Below, piece by piece: positions 14,795 to 22,976 of a stretch of 22,998 bases of DNA. The DNA is from JAIRTY01 sp050257395. GTDB lineage: Bacteria > Actinomycetota > Actinomycetes > Streptosporangiales > Streptosporangiaceae. The notes beneath the pieces are model-generated. The model saw nothing but the letters and a program-made list of their open reading frames with translations, was not told the origin of the DNA and made no database searches. Within the stretch, counting starts at the first letter, position 1, and each line of letters opens with the position of its first letter. The translations under genes were made by a program, and so were the position numbers. The stretch covers positions 1 through 22,998 of the forward strand of contig JBLMWU010000332.1 in the NCBI GenBank assembly GCA_050257395.1. The letters run 5' to 3'.

Positions 14795-15651
14795 CGGCCG
14801 CCGGAGTCGCCGCGGCGCCGCAGGTAGCGCTCGAACTCCCGGGCGATCGCGTCGCCGCTGGCCTCCGGCAGGTCGGTGGCGTCCTTGGCCTCTTCCAGGG
14901 TCCGGACGTAGTCGGCCACCTCGGTGTCCTGCTCGGCCAGCTCGTTGACGCCGCGCTCCCACGCCCGCGCCTGCTCGGGCAGGTCGGCCAGGGGCAGGGA
15001 CACGTCGAGCACATCCTCCACCCCGCGCAGCAGGGCCAGCGTCGCCTTGGGGCTGGGCGGCTGGGCCACATAGTGCGGGACCGAGGCCCACAGGGACACG
15101 GTGCGGATGCCGGCGTCGCTGCAGGCGTGCTGGAGCACGCCCACGATCCCGGTGGGGCCCTTGTACTCCACCGGCTCCGCGTGCAGGTCCGAGGCGACCT
15201 CCGGGTCGGACGCGGCGACCGTCACCGGCACCGGCCGGGTGTGCGGCGAATCGGCCAGCAGGGCGCCCAGCAGCACCACCATCTCGGCGCCGAGATCGGT
15301 GAACGCCTTGACGAGCTCGGCGCAGAACGCCCGCCAGCGCATGTTCGGCTCAATGCCCTGCACCAGCACCACATCCCGGCCCATACCCGCCGGGGTGGTC
15401 ACCGAGAGCCGGGTGGTCGGCCAGATCAGCTCCTCGGTCTTGCCGTCGGTGACTTCCATCATCGGGCGGGTGACCTGGAAGTCGTAGTAGTCCTCGGGGT
15501 CGATGGCACCCGCGCTGGCCGTGTCCCAGACGGTGGTCAGGTGGTTGACGGCCCCGCTGGACGCCTCCCCGGCGTCGTTCCATCCCTCGAAGGCGGCGAT
15601 GATCACCGGTGAGGTGAGCTTGCCGATGCCGTCGAGCTCGATCGCCGCCAC
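14791..15651 (-). CDS. PAC2 family protein (proteasome-assembly-chaperone-2-like)
   Basis: This 286-aa protein is of the PAC2 superfamily, whose actinobacterial members are related to mycobacterial Rv2125 and of uncertain function. The N-terminal IIAAFEGWNDAGEASSGAVNHL (about 17-38) is the family signature. VLVQGIEPNMRWRAF, then VVLLGALLADSPHTRPVPV near residues 125-145, completes the Rossmann-like core. The C-terminal 70 residues are charged and helical-looking. The start is taken as GTG 15651. AGGAAGGAG sits immediately against it, an unusually short spacing, so the exact start is uncertain. It is convergent with the trio (7-bp gap) and divergent from metH (141 bp between starts). The proximity to metH matches other actinobacterial genomes. 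Confidence 0.85.
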   Translation of the reverse strand: MAAIELDGIGKLTSPVIIAAFEGWNDAGEASSGAVNHLTTVWDTASAGAIDPEDYYDFQVTRPMMEVTDGKTEELIWPTTRLSVTTPAGMGRDVVLVQGIEPNMRWRAFCAELVKAFTDLGAEMVVLLGALLADSPHTRPVPVTVAASDPEVASDLHAEPVEYKGPTGIVGVLQHACSDAGIRTVSLWASVPHYVAQPPSPKATLALLRGVEDVLDVSLPLADLPEQARAWERGVNELAEQDTEVADYVRTLEEAKDATDLPEASGDAIAREFERYLRRRGDSGGR

Positions 15652-15706
15652 CTCCTTCCTCGCAGCCGGCCGCCTGCGGATGCCTCCAGGTTACGTGCTC
15701 GGTCAT

Positions 15707-15720
15707 GATCACCGATCACC
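15707..15720. repeat. Tandem heptamer in the PAC2/metH divergent region
   Basis: GATCACC occurs twice head to tail, at 15707-15713 and 15714-15720. The first copy overlaps an imperfect dyad GGTCATGATCACC (15701-15713). It lies upstream of both divergent genes and could be a regulator site. No regulator is identified. Confidence 0.3.
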
Positions 15721-15777
15721 CCGGCTGGCGGCCAGGGGGCAGCCGGAGGGTCCCAGGGTGCCCTGCCCGACTGACCG

Positions 15778-15783
15778 TACAAT
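15778..15783 (+). promoter_or_regulatory. -10 element for metH
   Basis: TACAAT is a near-consensus -10 hexamer. Transcription would start about 15790, leaving only a few bases before ATG 15793, so metH would be nearly leaderless. GAGGAG at 15784-15789 is too close to the ATG for an optimal ribosome-binding site. No convincing -35 was found, and there is no room for a cobalamin riboswitch in such a transcript. Confidence 0.5.
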
Positions 15784-15792
15784 GAGGAGCCT

Positions 15793-18700
15793 ATGGCCAT
15801 CAGTTCCCGGCTGCGCGGGGCAGCGGCGGAATTCCGCGCGGCCCTTGCCGAGCGCGTCGTGGTGGCCGACGGGGCGATGGGGACGATGCTGCAGGGCAGC
15901 ACCGCCGCGATCAGCGATTTCGAGGGCCACGAGGGCTGCAACGAGATCCTCAACCTGACCCGGCCGGACATCGTGCGGTCCATTCACGACGGCTATCTCG
16001 AAGCCGGCGTGGACGTGATCACCACCAATACATTCGGCGCGAACCTGGGTAACCTCGGCGAATACGGCATCAGCCAGCGGATCGGCGAGCTGTCCGAGGC
16101 CGGTGCCCGGATCGCCCGCGAGGCAGCTGACGCCTGGTCCACCGGGCGCCACCCGCGGTGGGTGCTGGGGTCGGTGGGCCCGGGCACCAAGCTGCCGACC
16201 CTCGGCCACGTGCGGTTCGCCGAGCTGCGGGACAGCTACCAGCGCAACGCGGCGGGGCTGCTGCGCGGCGGGGTGGACGGGATCGTGATCGAGACCTGCC
16301 AGGACCTGCTGCAGGCCAAGGCCGCGATCATCGGCGCCCGGCGGGCGATCGCCGCCGCCGGGACCGGCGTCCCGGTGATCGCCCAGGTCACCATCGAGAC
16401 CACCGGCTCGATGCTGCTCGGCAGCGAGATCGGCGCGGCCCTCACCGCGCTGACCCCGCTCGGCATCAGCCTGATCGGCCTCAACTGCGCCACCGGGCCC
16501 ACCGAGATGAGCGAGCACCTGCGGTACCTGGCGGGCCATTCGCTGGTGCCGCTCTCCTGCATGCCCAACGCGGGCCTGCCGGAGCTGACCGCCGACGGCG
16601 CCCGCTACCCGCTCACCCCGGCCGCCCTGGCCGACGCGCACGAGGCCTTCACCCGGGAGTTCGGCCTGGCGCTGGTGGGCGGCTGCTGCGGCACCACCCC
16701 GGAGCACCTGGCGGCGGTGGTGGACCGGGTGCACCGGCGGCCGCTGACCCGGCGCCGGCCCCGGCCGGAGCCCGGCGTCGCCTCCCTCTACCAGCATGTC
16801 CCGTTCCGCCAGGAGACCGCGTTCCTGTCGATCGGGGAGCGCACCAACGCCAACGGGTCCAGGGCCTTCCGGGAGGCGCTGCTGGCGGGCCGCTTCGAGG
16901 ACTGCGTGCAGATCGCCCGGCAGCAGACCCGCGACGGCGCGCACCTGCTGGACGTGTGCGTGGACTACGTCGGCCGGGACGGGGTGGCCGACATGACCGA
17001 GATCGCCGGCCGGCTGGCCACCGCGGCCACCCTGCCGCTGGTGATCGACTCCACCGAGCCGGACGTGATCCGGGCCGGGCTGGAGGCGCTGGGCGGGCGG
17101 GCCGTGGTGAACTCGGTCAACTACGAGGACGGCGACGGCCCGGACTCACGGATCGCCCGGGTCATGCCGGTCATCGCCGAGCACGGAGCCGCGGTGGTCG
17201 CGCTCACCATCGACGAGCAGGGCCAGGCCCGGACCGCGGAGTGGAAGGTCGCGGTGGCCACCCGCCTGATCGAGGACCTCACCCGCAACTGGGGCATCCG
17301 CCGCTGCGACATCATCGTGGACTGCCTGACCTTCCCCATCGCCACCGGCCAGGAGGAGACCCGCCGGGACGCGCTGGAGACGATCGAGGCGATCCGGGAG
17401 GTCAAGCGGCGCTACCCGGACGTGCAGACGACCCTGGGCGTGTCCAACGTCTCCTTCGGGCTCAGCCCGGCCGCCCGGGCGGTGCTGAACTCCGTCTTCC
17501 TCGACGAGTGCGTGCGGGCCGGGCTCGACTCGGCCATCGTGCATCCGTCGCGGATCGTGCCGATCGCCCGGATCCCCGGCGAGCAGCTGCAGGCGGCGCT
17601 GGACCTGGTCTATGACCGCCGCCGGGATGGCTACGACCCGCTGGCGCGGCTGCTGGAGCTGTTCGAGGGGGTGGACGCGGCCTCCGCCAGGGCCAGCCGG
17701 GCGGCCGAGCTGGCGGCGCTGCCGCTGTGGGAGCGGCTCAAGCGCCGGATCATCGACGGCGAGCGGGCCGGCCTGGAGCCCGACCTGGACGAGGCCCTCC
17801 GCCAGCGGCCCGCCCTGGAGATCATCAACGATGTCCTGCTGGACGGCATGAAGACGGTCGGCGACCTGTTCGGCTCCGGGCAGATGCAGCTGCCGTTCGT
17901 GCTGACCTCCGCCGAGGTCATGAAAGCCGCGGTGGGCTACCTGGAGCCGCACATGGAGCGGTCCGGCGACGGCGGCAAGGGCAGGATCGTGCTGGCCACG
18001 GTCAAGGGCGACGTGCACGACATCGGCAAGAACCTGGTCGACATCATCCTCACCAACAACGGCTACGAGGTGATCAACCTCGGCATCAAGCAGCCGGTGT
18101 CGGCCATCGTGGACGCCGCGCTGCAGCATGACGCCGACGTGATCGGCATGTCGGGGCTGCTGGTGAAGTCCACCGTGGTGATGCGGGACAACCTGGCCGA
18201 GCTGAACTCGCGCGGCCTGGCCGGGCGCTGGCCGGTCCTGCTCGGCGGCGCCGCCCTCACCCGGCCCTATGTGGAGCAGGACCTCGCGGCCCTGTTCGGC
18301 GGCGAGGTCCGGTACGCCCGGGACGCGTTCGAGGGGCTGCGGCTCATGGACGCGGCCATGGCCGTCAAGCGCGGCGAGGCCGGCGCGGCGCTGCCGCCGG
18401 TGCGCGAGCGGCGGGTGACGGCCAGGGCCCGGCTGCGGCTGACTGAGCCCGGGGCCATGCCCGCCCGGTCCGGCGTGCGCACCGACCACGAGATCCCGGC
18501 CTTCCCGTTCCACGGCGACCGGATCGTCAAGGGCATCCCGCTCGCCGCCTACGCGGCCTTCCTGGATGAACGCGCCACCTTCATGGGCCAGTGGGGCCTC
18601 AAGCCGGCCCGCGGCCACGGCGGGCCGGGCTACGAGGAGCTCGCCGAGACGGAGGGGCGGCCGCGGCTGCGGATGTGGCTGGAACGGGTGCAGACCGAGA

Positions 18701-19284
18701 GCCTGCTCCAGGCCGCCGTGGTCTACGGCTACTTCCCGGCGGTCAGTGAGGGCAACGACCTGGTGGTGCTGGACTCCGGCGGCGGTGAGCGGGAGCGGTT
18801 CACCTTCCCGCGCCAGCGCCACGACCGCCACCTGTGCCTGGCCGACTTCTTCCGGCCGCGCGAGTCCGGCGAGACCGACCTGGTCTGCTTCCAGCTGGTC
18901 ACCGTCGGCTCCAGGATCAGCGAGGCCACGGCTGCCCTGTTCGCCAAGGACGCCTACCGCGACTACCTGGAGCTGCACGGCCTGTCGGTCCAGCTCACCG
19001 AGGCGCTGGCCGAATACTGGCACAGCCGGGTCCGCGCCGAGCTGGGCCTGGCCGCGTTCGACCCGCCGGACCTGGACGGCATCCTCAAGGTCTGCTACCG
19101 CGGCTGCCGGTACTCCTTCGGCTACCCGGCCTGCCCGGACCTGGAGGACCGGGCAAAGATCGTCCGGCTGCTCGACCCGGCCCGGGTCGGCGTCACGCTG
19201 TCCGAGGGGTTCCAGCTCGCACCCGAGCAGTCCACCGACGCGCTGATCACCCACCACCCCGACGCGACTTACTTCTCCGCGTGA
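15793..19284 (+). CDS. metH: Methionine synthase, cobalamin-dependent
   Basis: This enzyme transfers the methyl group of 5-methyltetrahydrofolate to homocysteine through enzyme-bound cobalamin. At 1163 aa it is slightly shorter than the E. coli enzyme. All four modules are present. The homocysteine domain (about 15-310) has DGAMGTMLQ and zinc ligands Cys232, Cys298 and Cys299. The pterin domain (about 340-600) contains GERTNANGSRAF. The cap and B12-binding modules (about 620-860) include DVHDIGKN, with His742 as lower cobalt ligand in DxHxxG. The AdoMet reactivation domain (about 895-1160) includes CYRGCRYSFGYPACPD. No key residue is missing. The gene overlaps the HAD gene by 4 bp (GTGA). Confidence 0.97.
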   Translation: MAISSRLRGAAAEFRAALAERVVVADGAMGTMLQGSTAAISDFEGHEGCNEILNLTRPDIVRSIHDGYLEAGVDVITTNTFGANLGNLGEYGISQRIGELSEAGARIAREAADAWSTGRHPRWVLGSVGPGTKLPTLGHVRFAELRDSYQRNAAGLLRGGVDGIVIETCQDLLQAKAAIIGARRAIAAAGTGVPVIAQVTIETTGSMLLGSEIGAALTALTPLGISLIGLNCATGPTEMSEHLRYLAGHSLVPLSCMPNAGLPELTADGARYPLTPAALADAHEAFTREFGLALVGGCCGTTPEHLAAVVDRVHRRPLTRRRPRPEPGVASLYQHVPFRQETAFLSIGERTNANGSRAFREALLAGRFEDCVQIARQQTRDGAHLLDVCVDYVGRDGVADMTEIAGRLATAATLPLVIDSTEPDVIRAGLEALGGRAVVNSVNYEDGDGPDSRIARVMPVIAEHGAAVVALTIDEQGQARTAEWKVAVATRLIEDLTRNWGIRRCDIIVDCLTFPIATGQEETRRDALETIEAIREVKRRYPDVQTTLGVSNVSFGLSPAARAVLNSVFLDECVRAGLDSAIVHPSRIVPIARIPGEQLQAALDLVYDRRRDGYDPLARLLELFEGVDAASARASRAAELAALPLWERLKRRIIDGERAGLEPDLDEALRQRPALEIINDVLLDGMKTVGDLFGSGQMQLPFVLTSAEVMKAAVGYLEPHMERSGDGGKGRIVLATVKGDVHDIGKNLVDIILTNNGYEVINLGIKQPVSAIVDAALQHDADVIGMSGLLVKSTVVMRDNLAELNSRGLAGRWPVLLGGAALTRPYVEQDLAALFGGEVRYARDAFEGLRLMDAAMAVKRGEAGAALPPVRERRVTARARLRLTEPGAMPARSGVRTDHEIPAFPFHGDRIVKGIPLAAYAAFLDERATFMGQWGLKPARGHGGPGYEELAETEGRPRLRMWLERVQTESLLQAAVVYGYFPAVSEGNDLVVLDSGGGERERFTFPRQRHDRHLCLADFFRPRESGETDLVCFQLVTVGSRISEATAALFAKDAYRDYLELHGLSVQLTEALAEYWHSRVRAELGLAAFDPPDLDGILKVCYRGCRYSFGYPACPDLEDRAKIVRLLDPARVGVTLSEGFQLAPEQSTDALITHHPDATYFSA

Positions 19285-20009
19285 CTCACGGCGGCGACGC
19301 GCCTTCCAGCGCCCCGGAGGCGATCGAGGGTCGGCGCCGCCATCTCCAGGCCGTGCTGTTCGACATGGACGGCCTGCTGGTGGACTCCGAGCCGCTGTGG
19401 TTCGAGAACGAGCGCCACGTCATGGCGCGGATGGGCAGCGGCTGGACCCGCGCCGACCAGGAGCGCCTCATCGGCGGGTCGCTGAGCCACTCGGTCGGGT
19501 ACATGGCGGCCAGGGCCGCCCGGCCGGCCCCGCCGGAGGTGATCGGCCGCTGGATGGTGGAGGGCATGGCCGCCCTGATCCGGGAGCGGGGGGTGCCGCT
19601 CAAGCCGGGCGCGGCTGGGCTGCTGACGGCGCTGGCCGCCGCCGGGATCCCGGCCGCCCTGGTCACCTCCGCGGAGCGGGCCGTCATGGAGGCGGTCATC
19701 GAGGTGACCGGCATCGGCATGGCGGTGACGGTGTGCGCCGAGGACGTGACGCGCAGCAAGCCGGACCCGGAGCCCTACCGGCGGGCCGCGGCGCTGCTGG
19801 GCGCCGAGCCCGGCCGGTGCGTCGCGCTCGACGACTCGCCCACCGGCGTCGCCTCGGCCGAGGCAGCCGGCTGCGCCGTGGTCGCGGTGCCCAGCGTGCC
19901 CATGCCGGATCATCCCGGCCGGCTGGTCGTTTCCGCCCTGACCGCCCTTGACCTGCCCCGACTACAGGAGATAATCGCAAACCGGTATGGTGTGACAGGA
20001 GAATCTTGA
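19281..20009 (+). CDS. HAD-superfamily hydrolase, beta-phosphoglucomutase-like
   Basis: This is a 242-aa HAD hydrolase of the PGMB-like subgroup. GTG 19281 overlaps the metH stop as GTGA. The frame runs open upstream inside metH, but the catalytic motif lies just after this start. Motif I is FDMDGLLVDSEP with nucleophile Asp28 and acid/base Asp30. A helical cap follows. Motif II is the serine of LVTSAERA, motif III the lysine of RSKPDPEPY, and motif IV is ALDDSPTGV. All catalytic positions are present. The first 20 residues or so are a charged extension unlike the compact family N-terminus. Coupling to metH suggests co-expression, but PGMB-like HADs act on many sugar phosphates and the substrate cannot be assigned. 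Confidence 0.9.
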   Translation: MTHGGDAPSSAPEAIEGRRRHLQAVLFDMDGLLVDSEPLWFENERHVMARMGSGWTRADQERLIGGSLSHSVGYMAARAARPAPPEVIGRWMVEGMAALIRERGVPLKPGAAGLLTALAAAGIPAALVTSAERAVMEAVIEVTGIGMAVTVCAEDVTRSKPDPEPYRRAAALLGAEPGRCVALDDSPTGVASAEAAGCAVVAVPSVPMPDHPGRLVVSALTALDLPRLQEIIANRYGVTGES

Positions 20010-20037
20010 TTCGGTCACAATCCAGGAACGACATCTG

Positions 20038-20099
20038 TGCGGGTCTGGCACCTGGGTACAAGTCGGGTGCATCCTCCCGGTAATACCCGGTTACCCGCG
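20038..20099 (+). promoter_or_regulatory. Possible structured 5' region upstream of the third transporter
   Basis: GCGGGT (20039-20044) can pair with ACCCGC (20093-20098). Inside are GCACCT/GGGTGC (20048-20070) and CCGG/CCGG (20077-20090) hairpins, giving a three-way-junction-like fold just before the hairpin at 20101. This is a reading-by-eye fold in GC-rich DNA. It has no second copy for comparison. Confidence 0.3.
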
Positions 20100-20100
20100 T

Positions 20101-20117
20101 GCCCGGCATGGCCGGGC
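20101..20117 (+). terminator. Probable intrinsic terminator after metH-HAD
   Basis: A perfect 7-bp stem GCCCGGC / GCCGGGC with an ATG loop is followed by TCCTTT. It lies 92 bp after the HAD stop and 39 bp before the next permease start, so it could end the metH-HAD message or act as an attenuator in the permease leader. Confidence 0.55.
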
Positions 20118-20155
20118 TCCTTTGATGTCCAGACTCGGTTTGGAGAACCATCCGC

Positions 20156-21145
20156 ATGTCAGCGCCAATCGATGTCGGCACCACCGCTGAGGCGACCCCT
20201 GAGGCGGTACTGGCCGGCGTCAGCGGCAAGGTCATCCAGGGCCGGTCGCTCGGCCAGATCGCCTGGCTGCGGCTGCGCCGGGACAAGGTGGCGATGGCCG
20301 GGGGCATCTTCATCCTGGTGCTCATCCTGGTGGCCATCTTCGCCCCGTTCGTGGCGCAGAACCCCAGTACCTACCACTCGAACCTGATCAACGCGACCTT
20401 CAGCCGCCCGAACGGCGCCTTCGGCGGCATCAGCATGGCCCACCCGTTCGGCGTCGAGCCGGTGACCGGCCGGGACATGCTGGCCCGGATCGTCAACGGG
20501 GCGCGGTACTCGCTGCTGATCGGGTTCCTGGCCACCGTGCTGGCCGTCGTCATCGGCGTCCTCATGGGCGTCATCGCCGGGTACTTCGGCGGCTGGATCG
20601 ACTCGGTGATCGCCCGGATGATGGACATCTTCCTGGCGTTCCCGCTGCTGGTGTTCGCGATCGCGCTGGTCGGGGTCATCCCGAACACCGCGTTCGGGCT
20701 GTCCGGCAACAGCCTGCGGGTGATGCTGCTGATCTTCGTGATCGGCTTCTTCGCCTGGCCATACATGGGCCGGATCATCCGCGGCCAGACCCTGTCGCTG
20801 CGGGAGCGGGAGTTCGTGGACGCCGCCCGGAGCCTGGGCGCCCGCGGCCCCTACATCCTGTTCCGGGAGCTGCTGCCGAACCTGGTGGCGCCCATCCTCG
20901 TGTACTCGACCCTGCTCATCCCCACCAACATCCTGTTCGAGGCCTACCTCGACTACCTGGGGGTGGGGCTCATCCCGCCCACCCCGAGCTGGGGCGGGAT
21001 GCTGTCGGACGCGGTGAGCAACGGCTTCTACTCGCTCGACCCCATGTTCATGATCATTCCGGGTCTGGCCATCTTCATCACGGTCATGGCCTTCAACCTG
21101 TTCGGCGACGGGCTGCGCGACGCGCTCGATCCGAGAACCCGGTAG
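20156..21145 (+). CDS. Peptide/nickel-type ABC transporter permease, DppC/OppC-like
   Basis: This is a C-type permease of a third peptide-family importer (329 aa). ATG 20156 follows GGAGAA at 20142-20147. A hydrophilic N-terminus (about 1-43) with the OppC_N pattern (WLRLRRDKVAMAGG) leads to the first helix (about 42-62). HPFGVEPVTGRDMLARI at about 98-114 is the C-type signature. The EAA loop is at about 217-243 (EFVDAARSLGARGPYI...LLPNLVAP). The C-terminus GDGLRDALDPRTR is standard. Here the C-type gene comes first, followed by the binding protein and probably the B-type permease, a different order from the other two sets in the window. No ATPase of this set is in view. Confidence 0.93.
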   Translation: MSAPIDVGTTAEATPEAVLAGVSGKVIQGRSLGQIAWLRLRRDKVAMAGGIFILVLILVAIFAPFVAQNPSTYHSNLINATFSRPNGAFGGISMAHPFGVEPVTGRDMLARIVNGARYSLLIGFLATVLAVVIGVLMGVIAGYFGGWIDSVIARMMDIFLAFPLLVFAIALVGVIPNTAFGLSGNSLRVMLLIFVIGFFAWPYMGRIIRGQTLSLREREFVDAARSLGARGPYILFRELLPNLVAPILVYSTLLIPTNILFEAYLDYLGVGLIPPTPSWGGMLSDAVSNGFYSLDPMFMIIPGLAIFITVMAFNLFGDGLRDALDPRTR

Positions 21146-21194
21146 ATCGCGGCTTTTATTCACCTGTAAGAACACGACAGGAGGCGCGTTACCC

Positions 21195-22949
21195 ATGAGA
21201 CGCAAGACCATCGGCCTTGCCTCGCTGGCCGCCGGCGCAGCACTCGTGCTCGCCGCGTGCGGTGGCAGCAGCGGAGGCGGAGGCGGCGGCACGTCCAGCA
21301 CCGGGGCGTTCAACCAGGCAGTCACCCAGGTCGTCAACCCTTCCACCAAGAAGGGCGGCACGATCACCTTCGCCGACTCGAGCACGCCTGACTCGTTCGA
21401 CGGCGGCAACACCTACTACGCCTGGGTGCTGAACTTCTCCCGGCTGTACGCGACCCCGCTGGTCACCTACAAGTCCTGCCCCGGCACCTGCGGCGCACAG
21501 ATCGTGCCCGGGCTGGCGACCAGCCTCGGGCAGGTCAGCAACAACGGGCTGACCTGGACCTACCACCTCAAGTCCGGCGTCACCTACCAGGACGGCACCC
21601 CGGTGACCGCCCAGGACGTCAAGTACGCGGTGGAGCGCACCTACGACCGCGGCGTGCTGGCCAACGGGCCGTCCTACTTCCCGCAGCTGCTCACGGACCC
21701 GACCTACCCGGGCCCGTACAAGAACCCGTCCAAGAACAAGATGGGCCTGACCGCGATCGACACGCCCAACCCGACGACGGTCGTGTTCCACCTGCAGCAC
21801 CCGTTCCCGGACTTCGACTACGTGGTGGCGTTCCCGCAGACCGCGCCGGTGCCGCCGAGCAAGGACACCGGGTCGAACTACCAGCTGCACGTCATGTCCA
21901 CCGGGCCGTACATGTTCCAGAGCTACCAGCTCAACAAGCAGGCCACGCTGGTGCCGAACCCGAAGTGGAACCCGTCCTGGAACACCCAGGTCAAGCAGCT
22001 GGCCAGCAAGATCGTCATCGACCTGAACGTCAACGCCAACGACATCGACAACCGGCTCATGCAGGGCCAGATCAACGTGGACGCGGCCGGCACCGGCGTG
22101 CAGGCGGCGGCCCGGGCCAAGATCCTCAGCAACCCGTCGCTCAAGGCCAGCTCGGACAACCCGCTGGCCGGGTTCCTGTGGTTCTGGTACATCAACACCA
22201 AGGTCGCCCCGCTGAACAACCTCAACTGCCGGAAGGCGGTCGAGTACGCGGCCAACAAGGTGGACCTGCAGACCGCTTACGGCGGCCCGGTGGCCGGCGG
22301 CGCCATCGCCAGCACCGTGCTGCTGCCCAACCAGGTCGGCTACAACAAGTTCGACATGTACAACGCGACCACCAAGCCGACCGGTGACCTGACGTCCGCC
22401 AAGGCGGCGCTGAAGGCCTGTGGCCAGCCCAACGGCTTCACCACCGGCGCGGCCTACCGCAGCGACCGGCCCAAGGAGGTGCAGGCGGCGCAGGCGCTGC
22501 AGGCGGCGCTCGGCCGGGTCGGCATCAAGCTGCAGCTGCACGGCTACCCGTCGGGCAACTACTACACCAACTTCGCGGGCTCGCCGAGCTACGTCCACCA
22601 GCACCAGCTGGGCCTGGACATCGGCGGCTGGGCCGCGGACTGGCCGGACGGCTACGGGATGATGTGGGCGGTCACCGACGGCGCCTCGATCGTGCCGAGC
22701 GGCAACACCAACATCGGCGAGCTGAACGACCCGGTGGTCAACAACCTGTTCACCAAGGCGAACAACACCCCCAGCGCCTCCGGGCGGGCACAGATCTGGG
22801 GACAGATCGACCACCAGGTGATGTCGGACGCGGTCATCCTGCCCGAGGTGTACGCCAAGTCGCTGATCTTCCGGGATAAGAGCCTGACCAACGTGTACGT
22901 GCAGAGCTACTACGGCATGTACGACTACGGCGTGCTCGGCACCAAGTAG
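21195..22949 (+). CDS. Peptide-type ABC transporter substrate-binding lipoprotein (SBP 3)
   Basis: This is a family 5 solute-binding lipoprotein (584 aa). ATG 21195 is supported by AGGAGG at 21179-21184. The signal MRRKTIGLASLAAGAALVL ends in lipobox LAAC with lipidated Cys22, followed by a Gly/Ser linker. The mature protein begins KKGGTITFADSSTPDSFD. Family landmarks are LKSGVTYQDGTPVTAQDVKY, STGPYMFQSY and IGGWAADWPDGYG near the C-terminus. Cys95 and Cys99 (CPGTC) may form a small disulfide loop. It is a more standard peptide-binding sequence than SBP 1 and SBP 2 and not a close paralogue of them. A weak CCTGT/ACAGG repeat (21163-21181) overlaps the ribosome-binding site. Confidence 0.94.
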   Translation: MRRKTIGLASLAAGAALVLAACGGSSGGGGGGTSSTGAFNQAVTQVVNPSTKKGGTITFADSSTPDSFDGGNTYYAWVLNFSRLYATPLVTYKSCPGTCGAQIVPGLATSLGQVSNNGLTWTYHLKSGVTYQDGTPVTAQDVKYAVERTYDRGVLANGPSYFPQLLTDPTYPGPYKNPSKNKMGLTAIDTPNPTTVVFHLQHPFPDFDYVVAFPQTAPVPPSKDTGSNYQLHVMSTGPYMFQSYQLNKQATLVPNPKWNPSWNTQVKQLASKIVIDLNVNANDIDNRLMQGQINVDAAGTGVQAAARAKILSNPSLKASSDNPLAGFLWFWYINTKVAPLNNLNCRKAVEYAANKVDLQTAYGGPVAGGAIASTVLLPNQVGYNKFDMYNATTKPTGDLTSAKAALKACGQPNGFTTGAAYRSDRPKEVQAAQALQAALGRVGIKLQLHGYPSGNYYTNFAGSPSYVHQHQLGLDIGGWAADWPDGYGMMWAVTDGASIVPSGNTNIGELNDPVVNNLFTKANNTPSASGRAQIWGQIDHQVMSDAVILPEVYAKSLIFRDKSLTNVYVQSYYGMYDYGVLGTK

Positions 22950-22976
22950 TCAGCCCGTCCAGGAAATAGAGAGCAG

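Noticed and set aside
15652..15792. Cobalamin riboswitch upstream of metH
   Set aside because: The gap is only 141 bp, no B12-box-like conserved core was seen, and the -10 element puts the transcript start almost at the ATG.
18834..19280. Upstream extension of the HAD frame into metH
   Set aside because: It overlaps the conserved AdoMet domain of metH and has low-complexity content; GTG 19281 precedes the catalytic motif correctly.
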